Notes under the pieces: generated by a model | The model's input: only the letters and a program-made list of their open reading frames with translations | Told to the model about the DNA's origin: nothing | The model's database searches: none | Assembly: GCA_028277445.1 (NCBI GenBank) | Contig: JANQGG010000005.1 | Coordinates: forward strand, 62,001-126,000 | From: Chloroherpetonaceae bacterium | GTDB taxonomy: Bacteria > Bacteroidota > Chlorobiia > Chlorobiales > Chloroherpetonaceae | Direction of reading: 5' to 3' | Length of the DNA stretch: 64,000 nt | Made by a program: the position numbers and the translations under genes | Shown here: positions 35,263 to 47,003 of the stretch, piece after piece | Position numbering within the stretch: the first letter of the stretch is position 1 | How the letters are laid out: every line of letters starts with the position of its first letter

Positions 35263-37917
35263 TTACGACAATTTTTCATGAATGATTTGTTTGAATAACG
35301 TCATCGCCTCTTCAAGCTTGGAAGGATCCTTCCCACCAGCAGTGGCAAAATTGGGGCGACCGCCACCGCCACCTTTTACGGTTTTGGCCACTTCACCGAC
35401 AAGCTTACCGGCCTGCAACTGTTTGGTCAGATCATCAGACACCATAGCTACGAGGGAGACTTTTTCACCAACCACCGCTCCTAATAATGCCGCCCCGTTT
35501 TTAAGCTTGCTGTTTAAGGCCTCGCCGAGTTGTTTCAACTCATCAGCGCTGGAAGCTTGCATCACTTTAGCCAGAACTTTAATGCCATTAATCTCTTCTG
35601 CTTCCTTTAAAAGATCATCCATTTTTGAAGCGGCCAGCTGCATTTTCAGCTTTTCAAGCTCTTTTTCAAGGTCTTTGCGATCATCCAACAACTTTTGAAC
35701 TTTTTCTTTCACCTGCATCTCGGATTGCGCATTGAGCATCTCGCGCATGGCTTTTAATTGCAGATGCTCCTCTCGAAACATCGCTTCGGCTGCATCACCG
35801 GTGATAGCTTCCACACGCCGGATACCCGAGGCTATGGACGATTCACTGATGATTTTTAGCATACCGATCTGGCCAATGTTATCCAGATGCGTACCGCCGC
35901 AAAATTCAACCGAATAACCCGGCACTTCAACCACGCGAACGCGGTCGCCATATTTATCGCCAAAAAATGCCAACGCGCCCATTTTTTTTGCGTCTTCAAA
36001 CGCTACATCTTCATGCTTGGTAACCGCTTTAGCAAGCCGAACCTCTGCATTGACCATTTCTTCAATTCTGGAGATATCCTCATCGGTGAGCCGCTCAAAA
36101 TGGCTGAAATCAAACCGCAAACGATCCGGGCCAACCAATGAGCCTTTTTGCTGGACATGATCACCCAAAACCTTTCTTAAGGCTTCATGAAGCAAGTGCG
36201 TGGCGGTGTGGTTTCTAGCGGTATCGGCCCGAAGGTTTTTTTCTACTGAAGCATCCATAATTCCGGAAAGCTCAGTGAACTTGAACGAGCTGAGATCAAC
36301 CTTGGCGCCGGTTCGTTTATTTTCAATGGCGGTAACAACATGAACGATCTGTTCGCCATCTTTTTGGGTATCGCTAACTGTTAAGCGATAATTCTCGTTT
36401 TCCAATTGACCTTTATCACCCACCTGACCGCCGCTTTCGGCATAAAACGGGGTACGGTCCAATACCAAAAGAATACTTTTTTCACCGTGCTTGGCCTTAC
36501 GCACCACCGATTTGGAGATTAACTGTTTATACCCCAGAAATTCCGACTCCGGGCCTTCCGAAAGCACGTCCCAAGTACTATTTTCATGCACTGATGCTGT
36601 TTTTTCCTTACGATCTTGCCGGGCACGATTTTGCTGCTCCTGCATATGCGTTTCAAAACCCGCTTCATCCACGCTGAAACCAATTTCAGTAGCCATTAAA
36701 CGCGTTAAGTCCAAAGGGAAACCATACGTATCATAAAGCTTAAAGGCATCGGCGCCCTCAATTTCCGTTTTACCCTTTTTCTTTTGCAACTCAACCACTT
36801 CCGAAAATATCTCTACGCCGCGATCCAGCGTTGCTAAAAAGCTGGCTTCTTCCGATTTAATGATCCGTTCAATCAGCTCTTTCTGTTGAACCAGTTCCGG
36901 GAACACCTCGCCCAACGTTTCACAAAGCACGCCTGTAAGCTTGTATATGACAGGTTCGTTTTTGCCAAGCTTCCTGACGTATCTCACCCCACGGCGCAAA
37001 ATTCGTCGCAAAACATACCCGCGCCCTTCATTGCTCGGCGTGCCGCCATCGGCAATGGCAAACGCCAAAGTTCGAATGTGATCGGCAATCACGCGCATGG
37101 CCATATCGGATTCGCTATCCATCTTACCGGTATAGGTTGTTCCGGTAATTTTGCCGATCTCATCCAGAATCGGGGTGAAAATGTCCGAATCATAATTGGA
37201 AGTTTTTCCCTGCAAAACGGCTGTTACGCGTTCAAACCCCATCCCGGTATCCACATGCTTGTTTGGCAAGAGTTCAAGCTCGCCATCCTGCTTGCGGTTG
37301 TATTGAATGAAGACCAGATTCCAAATTTCTATGACAAGCGGGTTATCGGCATTAACAAACCCCGCGCCGGATTTATCGGTGGTTAAATCGATATGAATTT
37401 CCGAGCACGGGCCGCACGGGCCGGTTTCGCCCATTTCCCAAAAGTTATCTTTTGCGCCGTGTCGCTGAATATGATCAGGATCGATATCGGTGTGATGTCG
37501 CCATATCTCGAACGCTTCATCATCATCCTCAAATACGGTGGCGTAGAGTCGGTCTTTAGGAAGCATCCAGACATCTGTGAGCAGTTCCCACGCCCACATG
37601 ATGGCCTCTTTTTTGTAATAATCGCCAAACGACCAGTTGCCAAGCATTTCAAAAAATGTGTGGTGATAGGTATCGCGACCAACATCTTCCAGGTCGTTAT
37701 GCTTGCCGGAAGCACGTATGCATTTTTGGGTGTCGGCAGCACGCGTGTATGGACGCGAGCCAGTTCCTAAAAACACGTCTTTAAACTGGTTCATGCCTGC
37801 ATTGGTAAATAGCAAGGTTGGGTCTTCAGCAGGTATGACGGGCGCCGAGCGAACAATTTCATGCCCTTTTTGTTTAAAAAAATCAAAAAATGATTGGCGT
37901 ATATCGGATGACTTCAT
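35263..37917 (-). CDS. alaS: Alanine-tRNA ligase
   Basis: 884 residues, full length. Class II catalytic core from M-K-S-S-D-I-R with motif 1-3, the [10 protein letters not shown] segment, [13 protein letters not shown]; editing domain with H-T-A-T-H-L-L-H and C-G-G-T-H zinc/editing site; C-terminal DHHA1 domain with K-G-G-G-G-G-R. Charges tRNA-Ala and clears Ser- and Gly-tRNA-Ala. Confidence 0.98.
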   Translation of the reverse strand: MKSSDIRQSFFDFFKQKGHEIVRSAPVIPAEDPTLLFTNAGMNQFKDVFLGTGSRPYTRAADTQKCIRASGKHNDLEDVGRDTYHHTFFEMLGNWSFGDYYKKEAIMWAWELLTDVWMLPKDRLYATVFEDDDEAFEIWRHHTDIDPDHIQRHGAKDNFWEMGETGPCGPCSEIHIDLTTDKSGAGFVNADNPLVIEIWNLVFIQYNRKQDGELELLPNKHVDTGMGFERVTAVLQGKTSNYDSDIFTPILDEIGKITGTTYTGKMDSESDMAMRVIADHIRTLAFAIADGGTPSNEGRGYVLRRILRRGVRYVRKLGKNEPVIYKLTGVLCETLGEVFPELVQQKELIERIIKSEEASFLATLDRGVEIFSEVVELQKKKGKTEIEGADAFKLYDTYGFPLDLTRLMATEIGFSVDEAGFETHMQEQQNRARQDRKEKTASVHENSTWDVLSEGPESEFLGYKQLISKSVVRKAKHGEKSILLVLDRTPFYAESGGQVGDKGQLENENYRLTVSDTQKDGEQIVHVVTAIENKRTGAKVDLSSFKFTELSGIMDASVEKNLRADTARNHTATHLLHEALRKVLGDHVQQKGSLVGPDRLRFDFSHFERLTDEDISRIEEMVNAEVRLAKAVTKHEDVAFEDAKKMGALAFFGDKYGDRVRVVEVPGYSVEFCGGTHLDNIGQIGMLKIISESSIASGIRRVEAITGDAAEAMFREEHLQLKAMREMLNAQSEMQVKEKVQKLLDDRKDLEKELEKLKMQLAASKMDDLLKEAEEINGIKVLAKVMQASSADELKQLGEALNSKLKNGAALLGAVVGEKVSLVAMVSDDLTKQLQAGKLVGEVAKTVKGGGGGRPNFATAGGKDPSKLEEAMTLFKQIIHEKLS

Positions 37918-38245
37918 GAATGTCTTGAACTAAAAACGGTTATAAAAACTCTTAACTCAAATGCAGGTAAAACCTGATTTAACTAAAGTTAAGAAATTCA
38001 ACGCCCAAACATAAATGAAGGTTTAGATTTGGTTAGTGATTGTTAGGAATTATCAGAGGTTGATTTTGGCAATATTGGATCGCTTTTGATTTTTGCCCAT
38101 TTCACTGGAGGTTGTTTTGCTTGTAATGATAAAGATTACTATTTTTTTATTCTAAAATACTATAATACCAAAATCCTGTGTGTGCATTTTATGATTTTTC
38201 TTTGATTTTGGGCTGTACTTCACATGAAACCCAAGGAGGTGATTA
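37918..38245. other. Intergenic spacer between alaS and a lipoprotein gene
   Basis: 328 bp that must hold the divergent promoters of alaS and the lipoprotein gene. Apart from the strong ribosome-binding site at its right end I see no hairpin with a T-run, no tRNA and no reading frame of note. Confidence 0.5.
38233..38243 (+). promoter_or_regulatory. Near-perfect Shine-Dalgarno of the lipoprotein gene
   Basis: AAGGAGGTGAT is fully complementary to the usual 3' end of 16S rRNA, with GGAGG six bases before ATG 38246. It fixes the start. Almost all other genes in the window lack such a site. Confidence 0.8.
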
Positions 38246-38713
38246 ATGCTTCAAAAATTAAATCTACTCATCGTAAGCCTTTGTTTGCTTTTGTTGATCA
38301 GTTGCGACTCTGATGATGATGATAATCCGTCTGATCAAAATGGCGATGGTAAACCTCCGGCCGAAATGGTTGATACTTGGGTTTTTCAATCGGTTAAAGT
38401 AAATACTGTTCCTGACAATCTGGCTAGTGTTATGGACTGGGAACAGGATGCTGTTCAGGCTCGCCTTCATATCTATGAAAATAGCGCCTATGTTTATGAA
38501 CAAGTTAATATTGCCGGCGGACAGCTTTTTGCAGAAAACGGCTTTGTTTTTGTAGATGGCAATGAAATTGATGTCAATGTTCAATTCGATAGCGATGGAA
38601 ATCCCGTAAATGAAATCGTTTACCTAACGTACATTCTTGAGGTAGATACTTTGCAGTTGCAGGAAATTGACGAAGGGGATGTTATTGATTATCGCCTCTT
38701 AAGAAACAATTGA
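38246..38713 (+). CDS. Small lipoprotein
   Basis: 155 residues. Signal peptide with a lipobox L-I-S-C (cysteine at residue 20), then a D-rich linker S-D-D-D-D-N-P-S-D-Q-N-G-D-G. The mature part is a small beta-rich domain with T-W-V-F-Q-S and ends L-L-R-N-N; it resembles lipocalin-like or META-type lipoproteins only in general pattern. Likely anchored to a membrane in the periplasm or at the surface. Its 3' end overlaps the convergent RAYT gene by 25 bp. Confidence 0.72.
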   Translation: MLQKLNLLIVSLCLLLLISCDSDDDDNPSDQNGDGKPPAEMVDTWVFQSVKVNTVPDNLASVMDWEQDAVQARLHIYENSAYVYEQVNIAGGQLFAENGFVFVDGNEIDVNVQFDSDGNPVNEIVYLTYILEVDTLQLQEIDEGDVIDYRLLRNN

Positions 38714-39355
38714 CTTTCTTGGTGAGAAGCATTTTGGGATTCATGATCTAAAGCCCATTTCATAGGATTATGTTGTATGTATTTTCGGATATTATTCAAT
38801 CCTTTCTCATTTCTGATGATGCGTTCATAATAATTTGCCTGCCAAAACCGCTTCTTAAACCTCGGCCATCCTTTTTCTTTAACGCCTTTGATATAATAAT
38901 TCGTAGATAACGATTTATATGCGCCTACGATATCGCCAATCGTTGGATCCGTTGTGTTAGGCCTGGTTGAGTCAGGTCTCGTGCCTGACGCTTCTCTCTG
39001 GGCAACCACGAGGGTCGCCACGCCTTCAAGTTTTGTTTCGTCATCAAGCATTGGATCAGTTTCAAGACTTTCCTGTCCCGAATCTTTTATCCAAATAATC
39101 CCATGTAGATGATTGGGCATCAGAATGAATTCATATAATATGATATTTGGGAAGCGTTTGGGAATGTTTTGCCAAATTTTACAAAAGCCTATTCCACAAT
39201 CATTAAGATGCATTCTATCATTTTGGATTTCTCCAAACCAGCTGATACGATTCTCAGTAACCAAAGTAATGAAATAAGCGCCGGGTTGTGAATAATCGTA
39301 ACCTTCAAGTCGAATGGATTTGCGTCGATAATTTTTGGGGGTTGATACGATTCAT
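38689..39355 (-). CDS. REP-associated tyrosine transposase (Y1_Tnp/RAYT), frameshifted near its start
   Basis: Single-strand HUH transposase related to IS200/IS605. The M-P-N-H-L-H-G-I motif gives the HUH metal site, and the late K-R-F-W-Q-A-N-Y-Y-E-R-I-I segment carries the tyrosine, with N-I-R-K-Y-I-Q-H-N-P-M-K-W after it. ATG 39355 is in the wrong frame: a run of five C (39337-39341 complement) has one base too many. With four C the protein reads M-N-R-I-N-P-K-N-Y-R-R-K-S-I-R, the family start. As it stands, translation could begin only at a TTG (39264), without ~30 residues. Between the two motifs an insertion is encoded by REP-like palindromes. Lies 5 bp behind the toxin-antitoxin pair. 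Confidence 0.75.
38971..39019. repeat. Two REP-like palindromes inside the RAYT coding sequence
   Basis: GTCAGG and CCTGAC arms (38971-38989) and GGCAACC and GGTCGCC arms (39001-39019), separated by 11 bp. They are read in frame as part of the protein insertion V-A-T-L-V-V-A-Q-R-E-A-S-G-T-R-P-D-S. Both are the kind of short palindromes that are usually intergenic. Confidence 0.6.
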
Positions 39356-39360
39356 TTTAA

Positions 39361-39657
39361 TCATTCCTTATTAACTAAGGATCCATTTAAATAATTATGT
39401 ACAAGTCTGGAAATTAATGCCTGAGAAGAAAGTCCTTCTTTATTGGCTCTGGACTTTATGTTTTCATAATCTTCTCGCGATAACGAAATCTTAAGACTTT
39501 GTTTCTCTCTCAAAGTATTTTGAGCTGCCTTTCTGGCTTTTTCTTTTTCTTCTTTAAGATTTTTTACAGAACGCCACTCCCCTCGCTCAATGGATTCCAA
39601 AAGTTTTTTCTCTTCTTGGTCTATGGGTTCAAATGCTTTTTTGTCGATGCTTTTCAT
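39361..39657 (-). CDS. CopG/BrnA-like antitoxin
   Basis: 98 residues. Charged N-terminal half (E-E-K-K-L-L-E-S-I-E-R-G-E-W, toxin-binding type) and C-terminal ribbon-helix-helix motif Q-S-L-K-I-S-L-S-R-E-D-Y-E-N-I-K with the helix A-L-I-S-R-L-V-H. It lies 5 bp behind the toxin gene, the normal order of BrnT/BrnA systems. Confidence 0.78.
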   Translation of the reverse strand: MKSIDKKAFEPIDQEEKKLLESIERGEWRSVKNLKEEKEKARKAAQNTLREKQSLKISLSREDYENIKSRANKEGLSSQALISRLVHNYLNGSLVNKE

Positions 39658-39662
39658 ACTAT

Positions 39663-39929
39663 TTACTCCTCTAAACCATACTTTTTGGTGTATTTGCGGC
39701 TTGGAAATGCTGTTTTTAGATAAATTTCGTGTTCATTTTCAACATACGGAACAACAATCGCATAGTTATTAGAATTCAATATATACATTTTTTGATTAGA
39801 GTAATTTGGATTTTCTTCAATCCCTATGATCTGTCCTGACTCTATCATCAATACAATTTCTTCAAAAGAGATTCCCCTTGTTTCTTTCAATATCTTATTC
39901 TTATCAATACTCCAATTGATCAATTTCAT
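39663..39929 (-). CDS. BrnT-like toxin
   Basis: 88 residues. The fold pattern I-N-W-S-I-D-K-N ... G-I-S-F-E-E-I-V, the central beta strands N-Y-A-I-V-V-P-Y-V and the C-terminal F-P-S-R-K-Y-T-K-K-Y-G match small ribonuclease toxins of the BrnT/RelE-like type. Likely autoregulated by the antitoxin. The 267 bp upstream hold no gene. Confidence 0.72.
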   Translation of the reverse strand: MKLINWSIDKNKILKETRGISFEEIVLMIESGQIIGIEENPNYSNQKMYILNSNNYAIVVPYVENEHEIYLKTAFPSRKYTKKYGLEE

Positions 39930-40187
39930 TCAATTAATATTTATTTCTTTTTAAATAGAATCTTATGATTTTTTAACCAATTAGATTTTAAGATTTAATC
40001 ATCAATTTAGGGATCACTTGAATACGATTGTTTCAATTAAAATTTAAAGTTTTTGACTGGTTTTAGCTCTAATTGATTTCTAATTTCTTTTGGGAGACAA
40101 CTTGAAATTTTGGAGACACCGTTGCCGTTTGCATATCTTTAGTGCTTTGTTAATGTTCATATGGTTCAATATCATAAATAGATATAG

Positions 40188-42873
<2,686 letters not shown>

Positions 42874-42943
42874 AATTCACTGTAACATTTTAGTTTGTAC
42901 TTTTGTTGATTATATTTGAAATGATAACAAAGAAATTTATCCC

Positions 42944-43165
42944 ATGGCTAAAAATCATCCATTTTTGAATCGTCCCATTTTGTCAGGTATTGCCAGTGTT
43001 TTCAGTTTACCTGGTAATTATTTTTCTGACTTCGCATTCGAACAGGATGATTCTAAAGCGCTTGCTTCGGATTGGGTAATCGTAGGTCATGATTTAAATA
43101 AGGCTTTAGAATCATTTAAAGAACATCAAAGTAACAGACAGCTTGAATTAAAGTTTGATGAGTGA
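42944..43165 (+). CDS. Small hypothetical protein upstream of DUF2335 gene
   Basis: 73 residues, no known domain, with an amphipathic region G-I-A-S-V-F-S-L-P-G-N-Y. It overlaps the DUF2335 gene by 8 bp (ATGAGTGA), a sign of translational coupling, so the two probably work together. Confidence 0.55.
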   Translation: MAKNHPFLNRPILSGIASVFSLPGNYFSDFAFEQDDSKALASDWVIVGHDLNKALESFKEHQSNRQLELKFDE

Positions 43166-43670
43166 TTTAAAATCCCCCAACCCCAGCGATCTTACACCAA
43201 AAGAGATTAAACAAATTGTAGAAACGTTTCCAGCCAATAAGAAAGCTGAGCTACTTGAAAACTTATTTGATAATCTTCCTGAAAAAGAGCGCTCCCAAGT
43301 TTCACAAAGATTTAGCGTTTCAATTGAAAGCCACAGCGGCCCGCTTCCAAGTCCTGAACAATTAAAATTCTATAATGATATTATACCTAATGGAGCTGAT
43401 CGCATCATGCAAATGGCTGAGAATCAATCAAAACATCGAATAGGACTTGAACAACTTGTTGTTTCCTCGCAAATCAAAGAAAGCCAACGCGGTCAGTTAT
43501 TTGCTCTAATAATCTCTGTATTCAGCTTATGTACGAGCTTAATATTAGGTTTGAACGGCCATGATACAGTAGCTGGTGTAATTGGAGGTTCAACGATCGT
43601 CAGCTTGGCTACAATATTCATTTATGGGAAAAAAACTCAAAAAAAGGATAGTGAAAACCAGAATTCTTAA
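43158..43670 (+). CDS. DUF2335 family membrane protein
   Basis: 170 residues from ATG 43158 (a TTG one codon earlier is possible). The first ~110 residues are cytoplasmic with the family motif S-G-P-L-P-S-P-E-Q-L and R-I-M-Q-M-A-E-N-Q-S-K-H-R; two membrane segments follow (about 116-134 and 138-158) and a lysine-rich tail. Function of DUF2335 is unknown; members are frequent in phage- and defence-rich regions. Confidence 0.75.
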   Translation: MSDLKSPNPSDLTPKEIKQIVETFPANKKAELLENLFDNLPEKERSQVSQRFSVSIESHSGPLPSPEQLKFYNDIIPNGADRIMQMAENQSKHRIGLEQLVVSSQIKESQRGQLFALIISVFSLCTSLILGLNGHDTVAGVIGGSTIVSLATIFIYGKKTQKKDSENQNS

Positions 43671-43852
43671 TTCCTTAAAAATTTGATTACCCCACTTTAA
43701 CATTTCCTCATATCATCAGCAAGGTTCAGCAAAAAATATCCATAGCGCTGCTAACGGTAAAATCCAGCGCATTTATGCTTAGCGCTTCAATAAATTTTCA
43801 TTGGTAACTTCAAAATCAATGAAATTTTCAGCCAAAGACAATTGATTGGTAT

Positions 43853-43880
43853 TTGCAAAATTCACTCGGTTGATTATCTT
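43853..43880 (+). promoter_or_regulatory. Candidate promoter of the thi operon
   Basis: TTGCAA (43853-43858), 16-bp spacer, TATCTT (43875-43880). Predicted start of transcription about 43887, just before the riboswitch P1 helix. Confidence 0.35.
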
Positions 43881-43891
43881 CCAAGAAGATT

Positions 43892-43990
43892 CCGTTAGGG
43901 GTGTCTGTTCAATTTTTGAACAGTCTGAGATTATACTCTTGGAACCTGATCTCGACACGCGCCATGCGCCATGCGAGCGAAGGGAAACGG
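43892..43990 (+). promoter_or_regulatory. TPP riboswitch (THI element)
   Basis: P1 CCGTT (43892-43896) pairs with AACGG (43986-43990). The THI-box blocks are in order: TTAGGGGTGTC, CTGAGA, CTTGGAACCTGATC, and GCGAAGGGAAA. An optional P3a-like hairpin CTGTTC/GAACAG is present. It senses thiamine pyrophosphate and sits in front of thiO. Confidence 0.92.
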
Positions 43991-44014
43991 GAAATGGTTA
44001 GCAAATTCAAGTTT

Positions 44015-44064
44015 AACCGTTTTCTATGCCAAGGCCACTCGCCCCATAGAAAACGGTTTTTTTG
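44015..44064 (+). terminator. Riboswitch-controlled intrinsic terminator
   Basis: Perfect 14-bp stem AACCGTTTTCTATG (44015-44028) with CATAGAAAACGGTT (44045-44058), then T7. The 3' strand of riboswitch P1 (AAACGG, 43985-43990) can instead pair with CCGTTT (44017-44022), and GGTTA (43996-44000) with TAACC (44014-44018). Ligand binding, which keeps P1 closed, should therefore favour termination. Confidence 0.85.
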
Positions 44065-44086
44065 TTAACCATTTTTCCAAATTACT

Positions 44087-45214
44087 ATGACTGCATCTGA
44101 AAAACCTATCCTGATTGTTGGCGGTGGCATCATCGGCCTTTCCATCGGCTGGCAGCTTCTGCGGCAAGGGTTTGAGGTAACCATTTTGGAACGCGATACA
44201 GCCGGACACTCCGCAAGCTGGGCTTCAGCCGGTATGATTGCGCCACATGCCGAAGCCGGTTTTGAAGACATGGACCTCTTAAAGCTCGATCACGCCAGCC
44301 TTGAAGCTTACCCACAATTTTTAGACGAACTCAAAGAAGATACCGGAACCGATGTGGTATTGGATCAACGAGGCACGTTGATTGTCGGGCTTGATCGCGA
44401 TGATACGCTTTGGCTTCGCCGTCTTTACGATTTTCGGGAGCATTTGGGCTTTCCATTGGAATGGATGTCGGGCTCTGAAGCGCGTGAAAAAGAGCCCTCA
44501 CTATCGCCAAAAGTTGTTTCGGCAATGTGGCTGCCTAAAGACGCTCAAATTGAAAATCGCGAATTACTGACTGCGCTTCGCACCGCTTTTTTAAACAAAG
44601 GTGGCAGACTGTTGGAACAGTGCGAAGTCACCGAAATTTTAGTTAAGGATGGCAAGGCGTATGGCGTAAAAACAGCGCAAGACCAAATTGAAAGCCAAAC
44701 AATAATTTTAGCTGCTGGAAGCTGGTCGCGTGAAATCCCAGGCATTCCCGAAGTATTGCGCCCCCCGGTTCGTCCCGTAAAAGGCCAGGTTATGACCGCC
44801 CGCCGCGATGAAAGCTGCCCGCTTGAATGCATGATCCGATCACCCAGAATCTACCTTGCACCTAAGCTGAACGGACGCTTAAGCATCGGGGCATCAACCG
44901 AAGAAAAAGGTTTTCATACCATCCCTACCATTGGCGTTTTCCGCGACATTTTAGATGAAGCCTGGCGGGCGGTGCCTTCAATCTACGATCTGGAGATTGA
45001 AGAATTCATTGCCGGTTTGCGTCCCGGTAGCCGCGATCACGCACCAATTATCGGAAAAACCAAATTAGAAAATCTAATTTATGCAACCGGTCATTACCGT
45101 CATGGGATTCTCTTAGCGCCAATTACGGCTTATGAAATCATCAAACTTTTGAAAGGATTACCATCGGAGCTGTTGCAACCATTTTCGCCAAATCGCTTTT
45201 TGGTAAAAGCATAA
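44087..45214 (+). CDS. thiO: Glycine oxidase ThiO
   Basis: 375-residue FAD enzyme that oxidises glycine with O2 to the dehydroglycine used for the thiazole ring. FAD site I-V-G-G-G-I-I-G-L-S near the N-terminus, S-A-G-M-I-A-P-H motif, and the closing G-H-Y-R-H-G-I-L-L-A-P loop of ThiO. First gene after the riboswitch; its stop is followed at once by a dispersed repeat. ThiO replaces the anaerobic ThiH. Confidence 0.92.
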   Translation: MTASEKPILIVGGGIIGLSIGWQLLRQGFEVTILERDTAGHSASWASAGMIAPHAEAGFEDMDLLKLDHASLEAYPQFLDELKEDTGTDVVLDQRGTLIVGLDRDDTLWLRRLYDFREHLGFPLEWMSGSEAREKEPSLSPKVVSAMWLPKDAQIENRELLTALRTAFLNKGGRLLEQCEVTEILVKDGKAYGVKTAQDQIESQTIILAAGSWSREIPGIPEVLRPPVRPVKGQVMTARRDESCPLECMIRSPRIYLAPKLNGRLSIGASTEEKGFHTIPTIGVFRDILDEAWRAVPSIYDLEIEEFIAGLRPGSRDHAPIIGKTKLENLIYATGHYRHGILLAPITAYEIIKLLKGLPSELLQPFSPNRFLVKA

Positions 45215-45360
45215 TAAACTACCCCGTGGCAAGCCTCGGGGTATAAGAAGTCATGCCGGACTTGATCCGGCATCCTGAAGGATAATCTTTGCTCTTTCAC
45301 TAAGATTCTGACCTGTTTTAGATTGTCTATTCGCAGCAAGCTGTGAGGTATTGAAACCAC
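45213..45360. repeat. Composite palindromic repeat inside the thi operon, copy 3
   Basis: Starts AATAAACTACCCCG at the thiO stop, with CGGGGTAT as partner arm, then GTCATGCCGGACTTGATCC as at 17806-17824. The right end is CGCAGCAAGCTGTGAGG, then TATTGAAACC. It separates thiO from thiS by 159 bp in an otherwise compact cluster, and may alter mRNA stability between them. Confidence 0.6.
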
Positions 45361-45373
45361 TTCAGAATAAACT

Positions 45374-45577
45374 ATGATGAAAATTACACTAAACGGTCGC
45401 GAGGAAACCCTGGAAAACGCTAAAACATTAGCTGAGCTTGTTCAACAGAAAAATCTGAGCCAAGCCGGTATTGCCATTGCCAGAAACGGCGAAGTGGTTT
45501 CTAAAGCGAATTGGCCAACAACAAAAATCCAATCCGGCGACCGGATTGAAATTATTCACGCTGTACAAGGCGGTTAA
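45374..45577 (+). CDS. thiS: Sulfur carrier protein ThiS
   Basis: 67 residues, ubiquitin-like fold, ending in the obligatory Gly-Gly (V-Q-G-G) that becomes the thiocarboxylate. Start at the first of two ATGs, 45374. Sits 18 bp before thiG, its partner. Confidence 0.93.
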   Translation: MMKITLNGREETLENAKTLAELVQQKNLSQAGIAIARNGEVVSKANWPTTKIQSGDRIEIIHAVQGG

Positions 45578-45595
45578 CTTTAACCTAATATTTTT

Positions 45596-46378
45596 ATGGA
45601 CCACTTAACAATTGCCGGAGAGCACTTTACTTCTCGCTTGATTATGGGAAGCTCACGTTACCCAAACCCACAAGTGATGATGGAAGCGTTGGAGGCCAGT
45701 GAAACCGAACTGGTGACGGTAGCCATACGCCGTGTGGATTTATCTAAAAACTCCGAAGAAAACATGCTTAGATTTCTGAACAAAAAAAATTATAAGCTCT
45801 TGCCAAACACAGCCGGATGTTACACTGCAAAAGATGCTGTTTTAACGGCCGAGCTTGCCCGCGAAGCATTAGGAACAAACTGGATTAAGCTGGAAGTTAT
45901 CGGTGATGATGAAACCCTGTTTCCCGATATTCCCGAACTTTTAAAGGCGACTGAAATCCTTTTAAACAAAGGTTTTGTGGTACTTCCTTATACCAACGAC
46001 GACCCTATCACCTGTAAAAAACTTGCCGATATGGGCTGTGCTGCCGTAATGCCTCTTGGTGCGCCCATCGGTTCGGGTATGGGTATTCGGAATCCGTACA
46101 ACCTGCAAATTATCCGTGAGCTTGTCGATATACCGCTAATTGTGGATGCCGGCGTAGGCACGGCCTCTGATGTTGCGATTGCATTTGAGCTTGGTGTGGA
46201 TGGGATTTTGCTCAATACTGCTGTTGCTCAGGCTGAGCATCCGGTAGAAATGGCCCGCGCCATTAATTATGCGGCAAAAGCAGGTCGATTGGCTTATGGC
46301 GCCGGGCGCATTCCCAAAAAATTGTATGCCACCGCTTCAAGCCCATTGGAAGGCATCATCGGCTCAAAGGTTGATTAA
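45596..46378 (+). CDS. thiG: Thiazole synthase ThiG
   Basis: 260-residue TIM barrel that joins DXP, dehydroglycine and ThiS sulfur to the thiazole phosphate. Start [32 protein letters not shown] and [12 protein letters not shown] are family landmarks. The lysine for the DXP imine is in the I-K-L-E segment. Two bases before the next gene. Confidence 0.96.
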   Translation: MDHLTIAGEHFTSRLIMGSSRYPNPQVMMEALEASETELVTVAIRRVDLSKNSEENMLRFLNKKNYKLLPNTAGCYTAKDAVLTAELAREALGTNWIKLEVIGDDETLFPDIPELLKATEILLNKGFVVLPYTNDDPITCKKLADMGCAAVMPLGAPIGSGMGIRNPYNLQIIRELVDIPLIVDAGVGTASDVAIAFELGVDGILLNTAVAQAEHPVEMARAINYAAKAGRLAYGAGRIPKKLYATASSPLEGIIGSKVD

Positions 46379-46380
46379 CC

Positions 46381-46998
46381 ATGAAAAAACAAGGCTTACC
46401 TCGTCTCATGCTCATCACCGATAGCAATCAATGTGATGAGCCTTTGAGCGAGCGAGTTGCAAAAGCATGCTCAGCCAGTATTGGCTTGGTTCAGCTTCGC
46501 GAAAAACATCTATCCGCAAAAGAGCTTTTTGACTTAGCCAATCAACTCAGGGCGATCAATCACACATATGGATCAACGCTCATCATAAACGACCGGGTAG
46601 ATATTGCATTGATGACCGAAGCTGATGGGGTGCACCTGCCCGAATCGGGTATTCCTATCCAGGTTGCAAAACATTGGTTAAACAGAAAATATGTCGGTAA
46701 AAGCGTTCATTCCATTCAAGCCGGTATTGAAGCATCCAACCAAGGCGCTGATTATATCTTATTTGGCCCGATCTTCGATACGCCTTCCAAACGACCATTT
46801 GGCGCGCCGCAAGGTCTTGAAAAGCTAAAAGAACTTTGCCAACATGTCAGTTGCCCGGTATTTGCCGTTGGCGGCTTAACGCCCGAAAATGCTAAAGAAT
46901 GCCTCAATGCCGGGGCTTATGGATTGGCTGCCATCGGAGCGCTGATGTTAGCAGACGACTTACATAAAACTGTTCGCAACTTTTACAAAAATTTTTAG
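46381..46998 (+). CDS. ThiE/TenI family protein, first copy
   Basis: 205-residue TIM barrel. L-V-Q-L-R-E-K, I-I-N-D-R-V-D-I and F-G-P-I-F-D-T-P-S-K ... A-P-Q-G-L-E are conserved. The loop after the phosphate-binding segment differs from the second copy (D-T-P-S-K rather than P-T-S-T-K). It lacks the histidine that follows F-G in the second copy. One of the two is probably the synthase ThiE and the other the thiazole tautomerase TenI; sequence alone does not settle which. Confidence 0.8.
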   Translation: MKKQGLPRLMLITDSNQCDEPLSERVAKACSASIGLVQLREKHLSAKELFDLANQLRAINHTYGSTLIINDRVDIALMTEADGVHLPESGIPIQVAKHWLNRKYVGKSVHSIQAGIEASNQGADYILFGPIFDTPSKRPFGAPQGLEKLKELCQHVSCPVFAVGGLTPENAKECLNAGAYGLAAIGALMLADDLHKTVRNFYKNF

Positions 46999-47003
46999 CC
47001 CAG

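Noticed and set aside
36886-37386. 166-codon plus-strand frame inside alaS
   Set aside because: Antisense shadow of alaS with no recognisable features.
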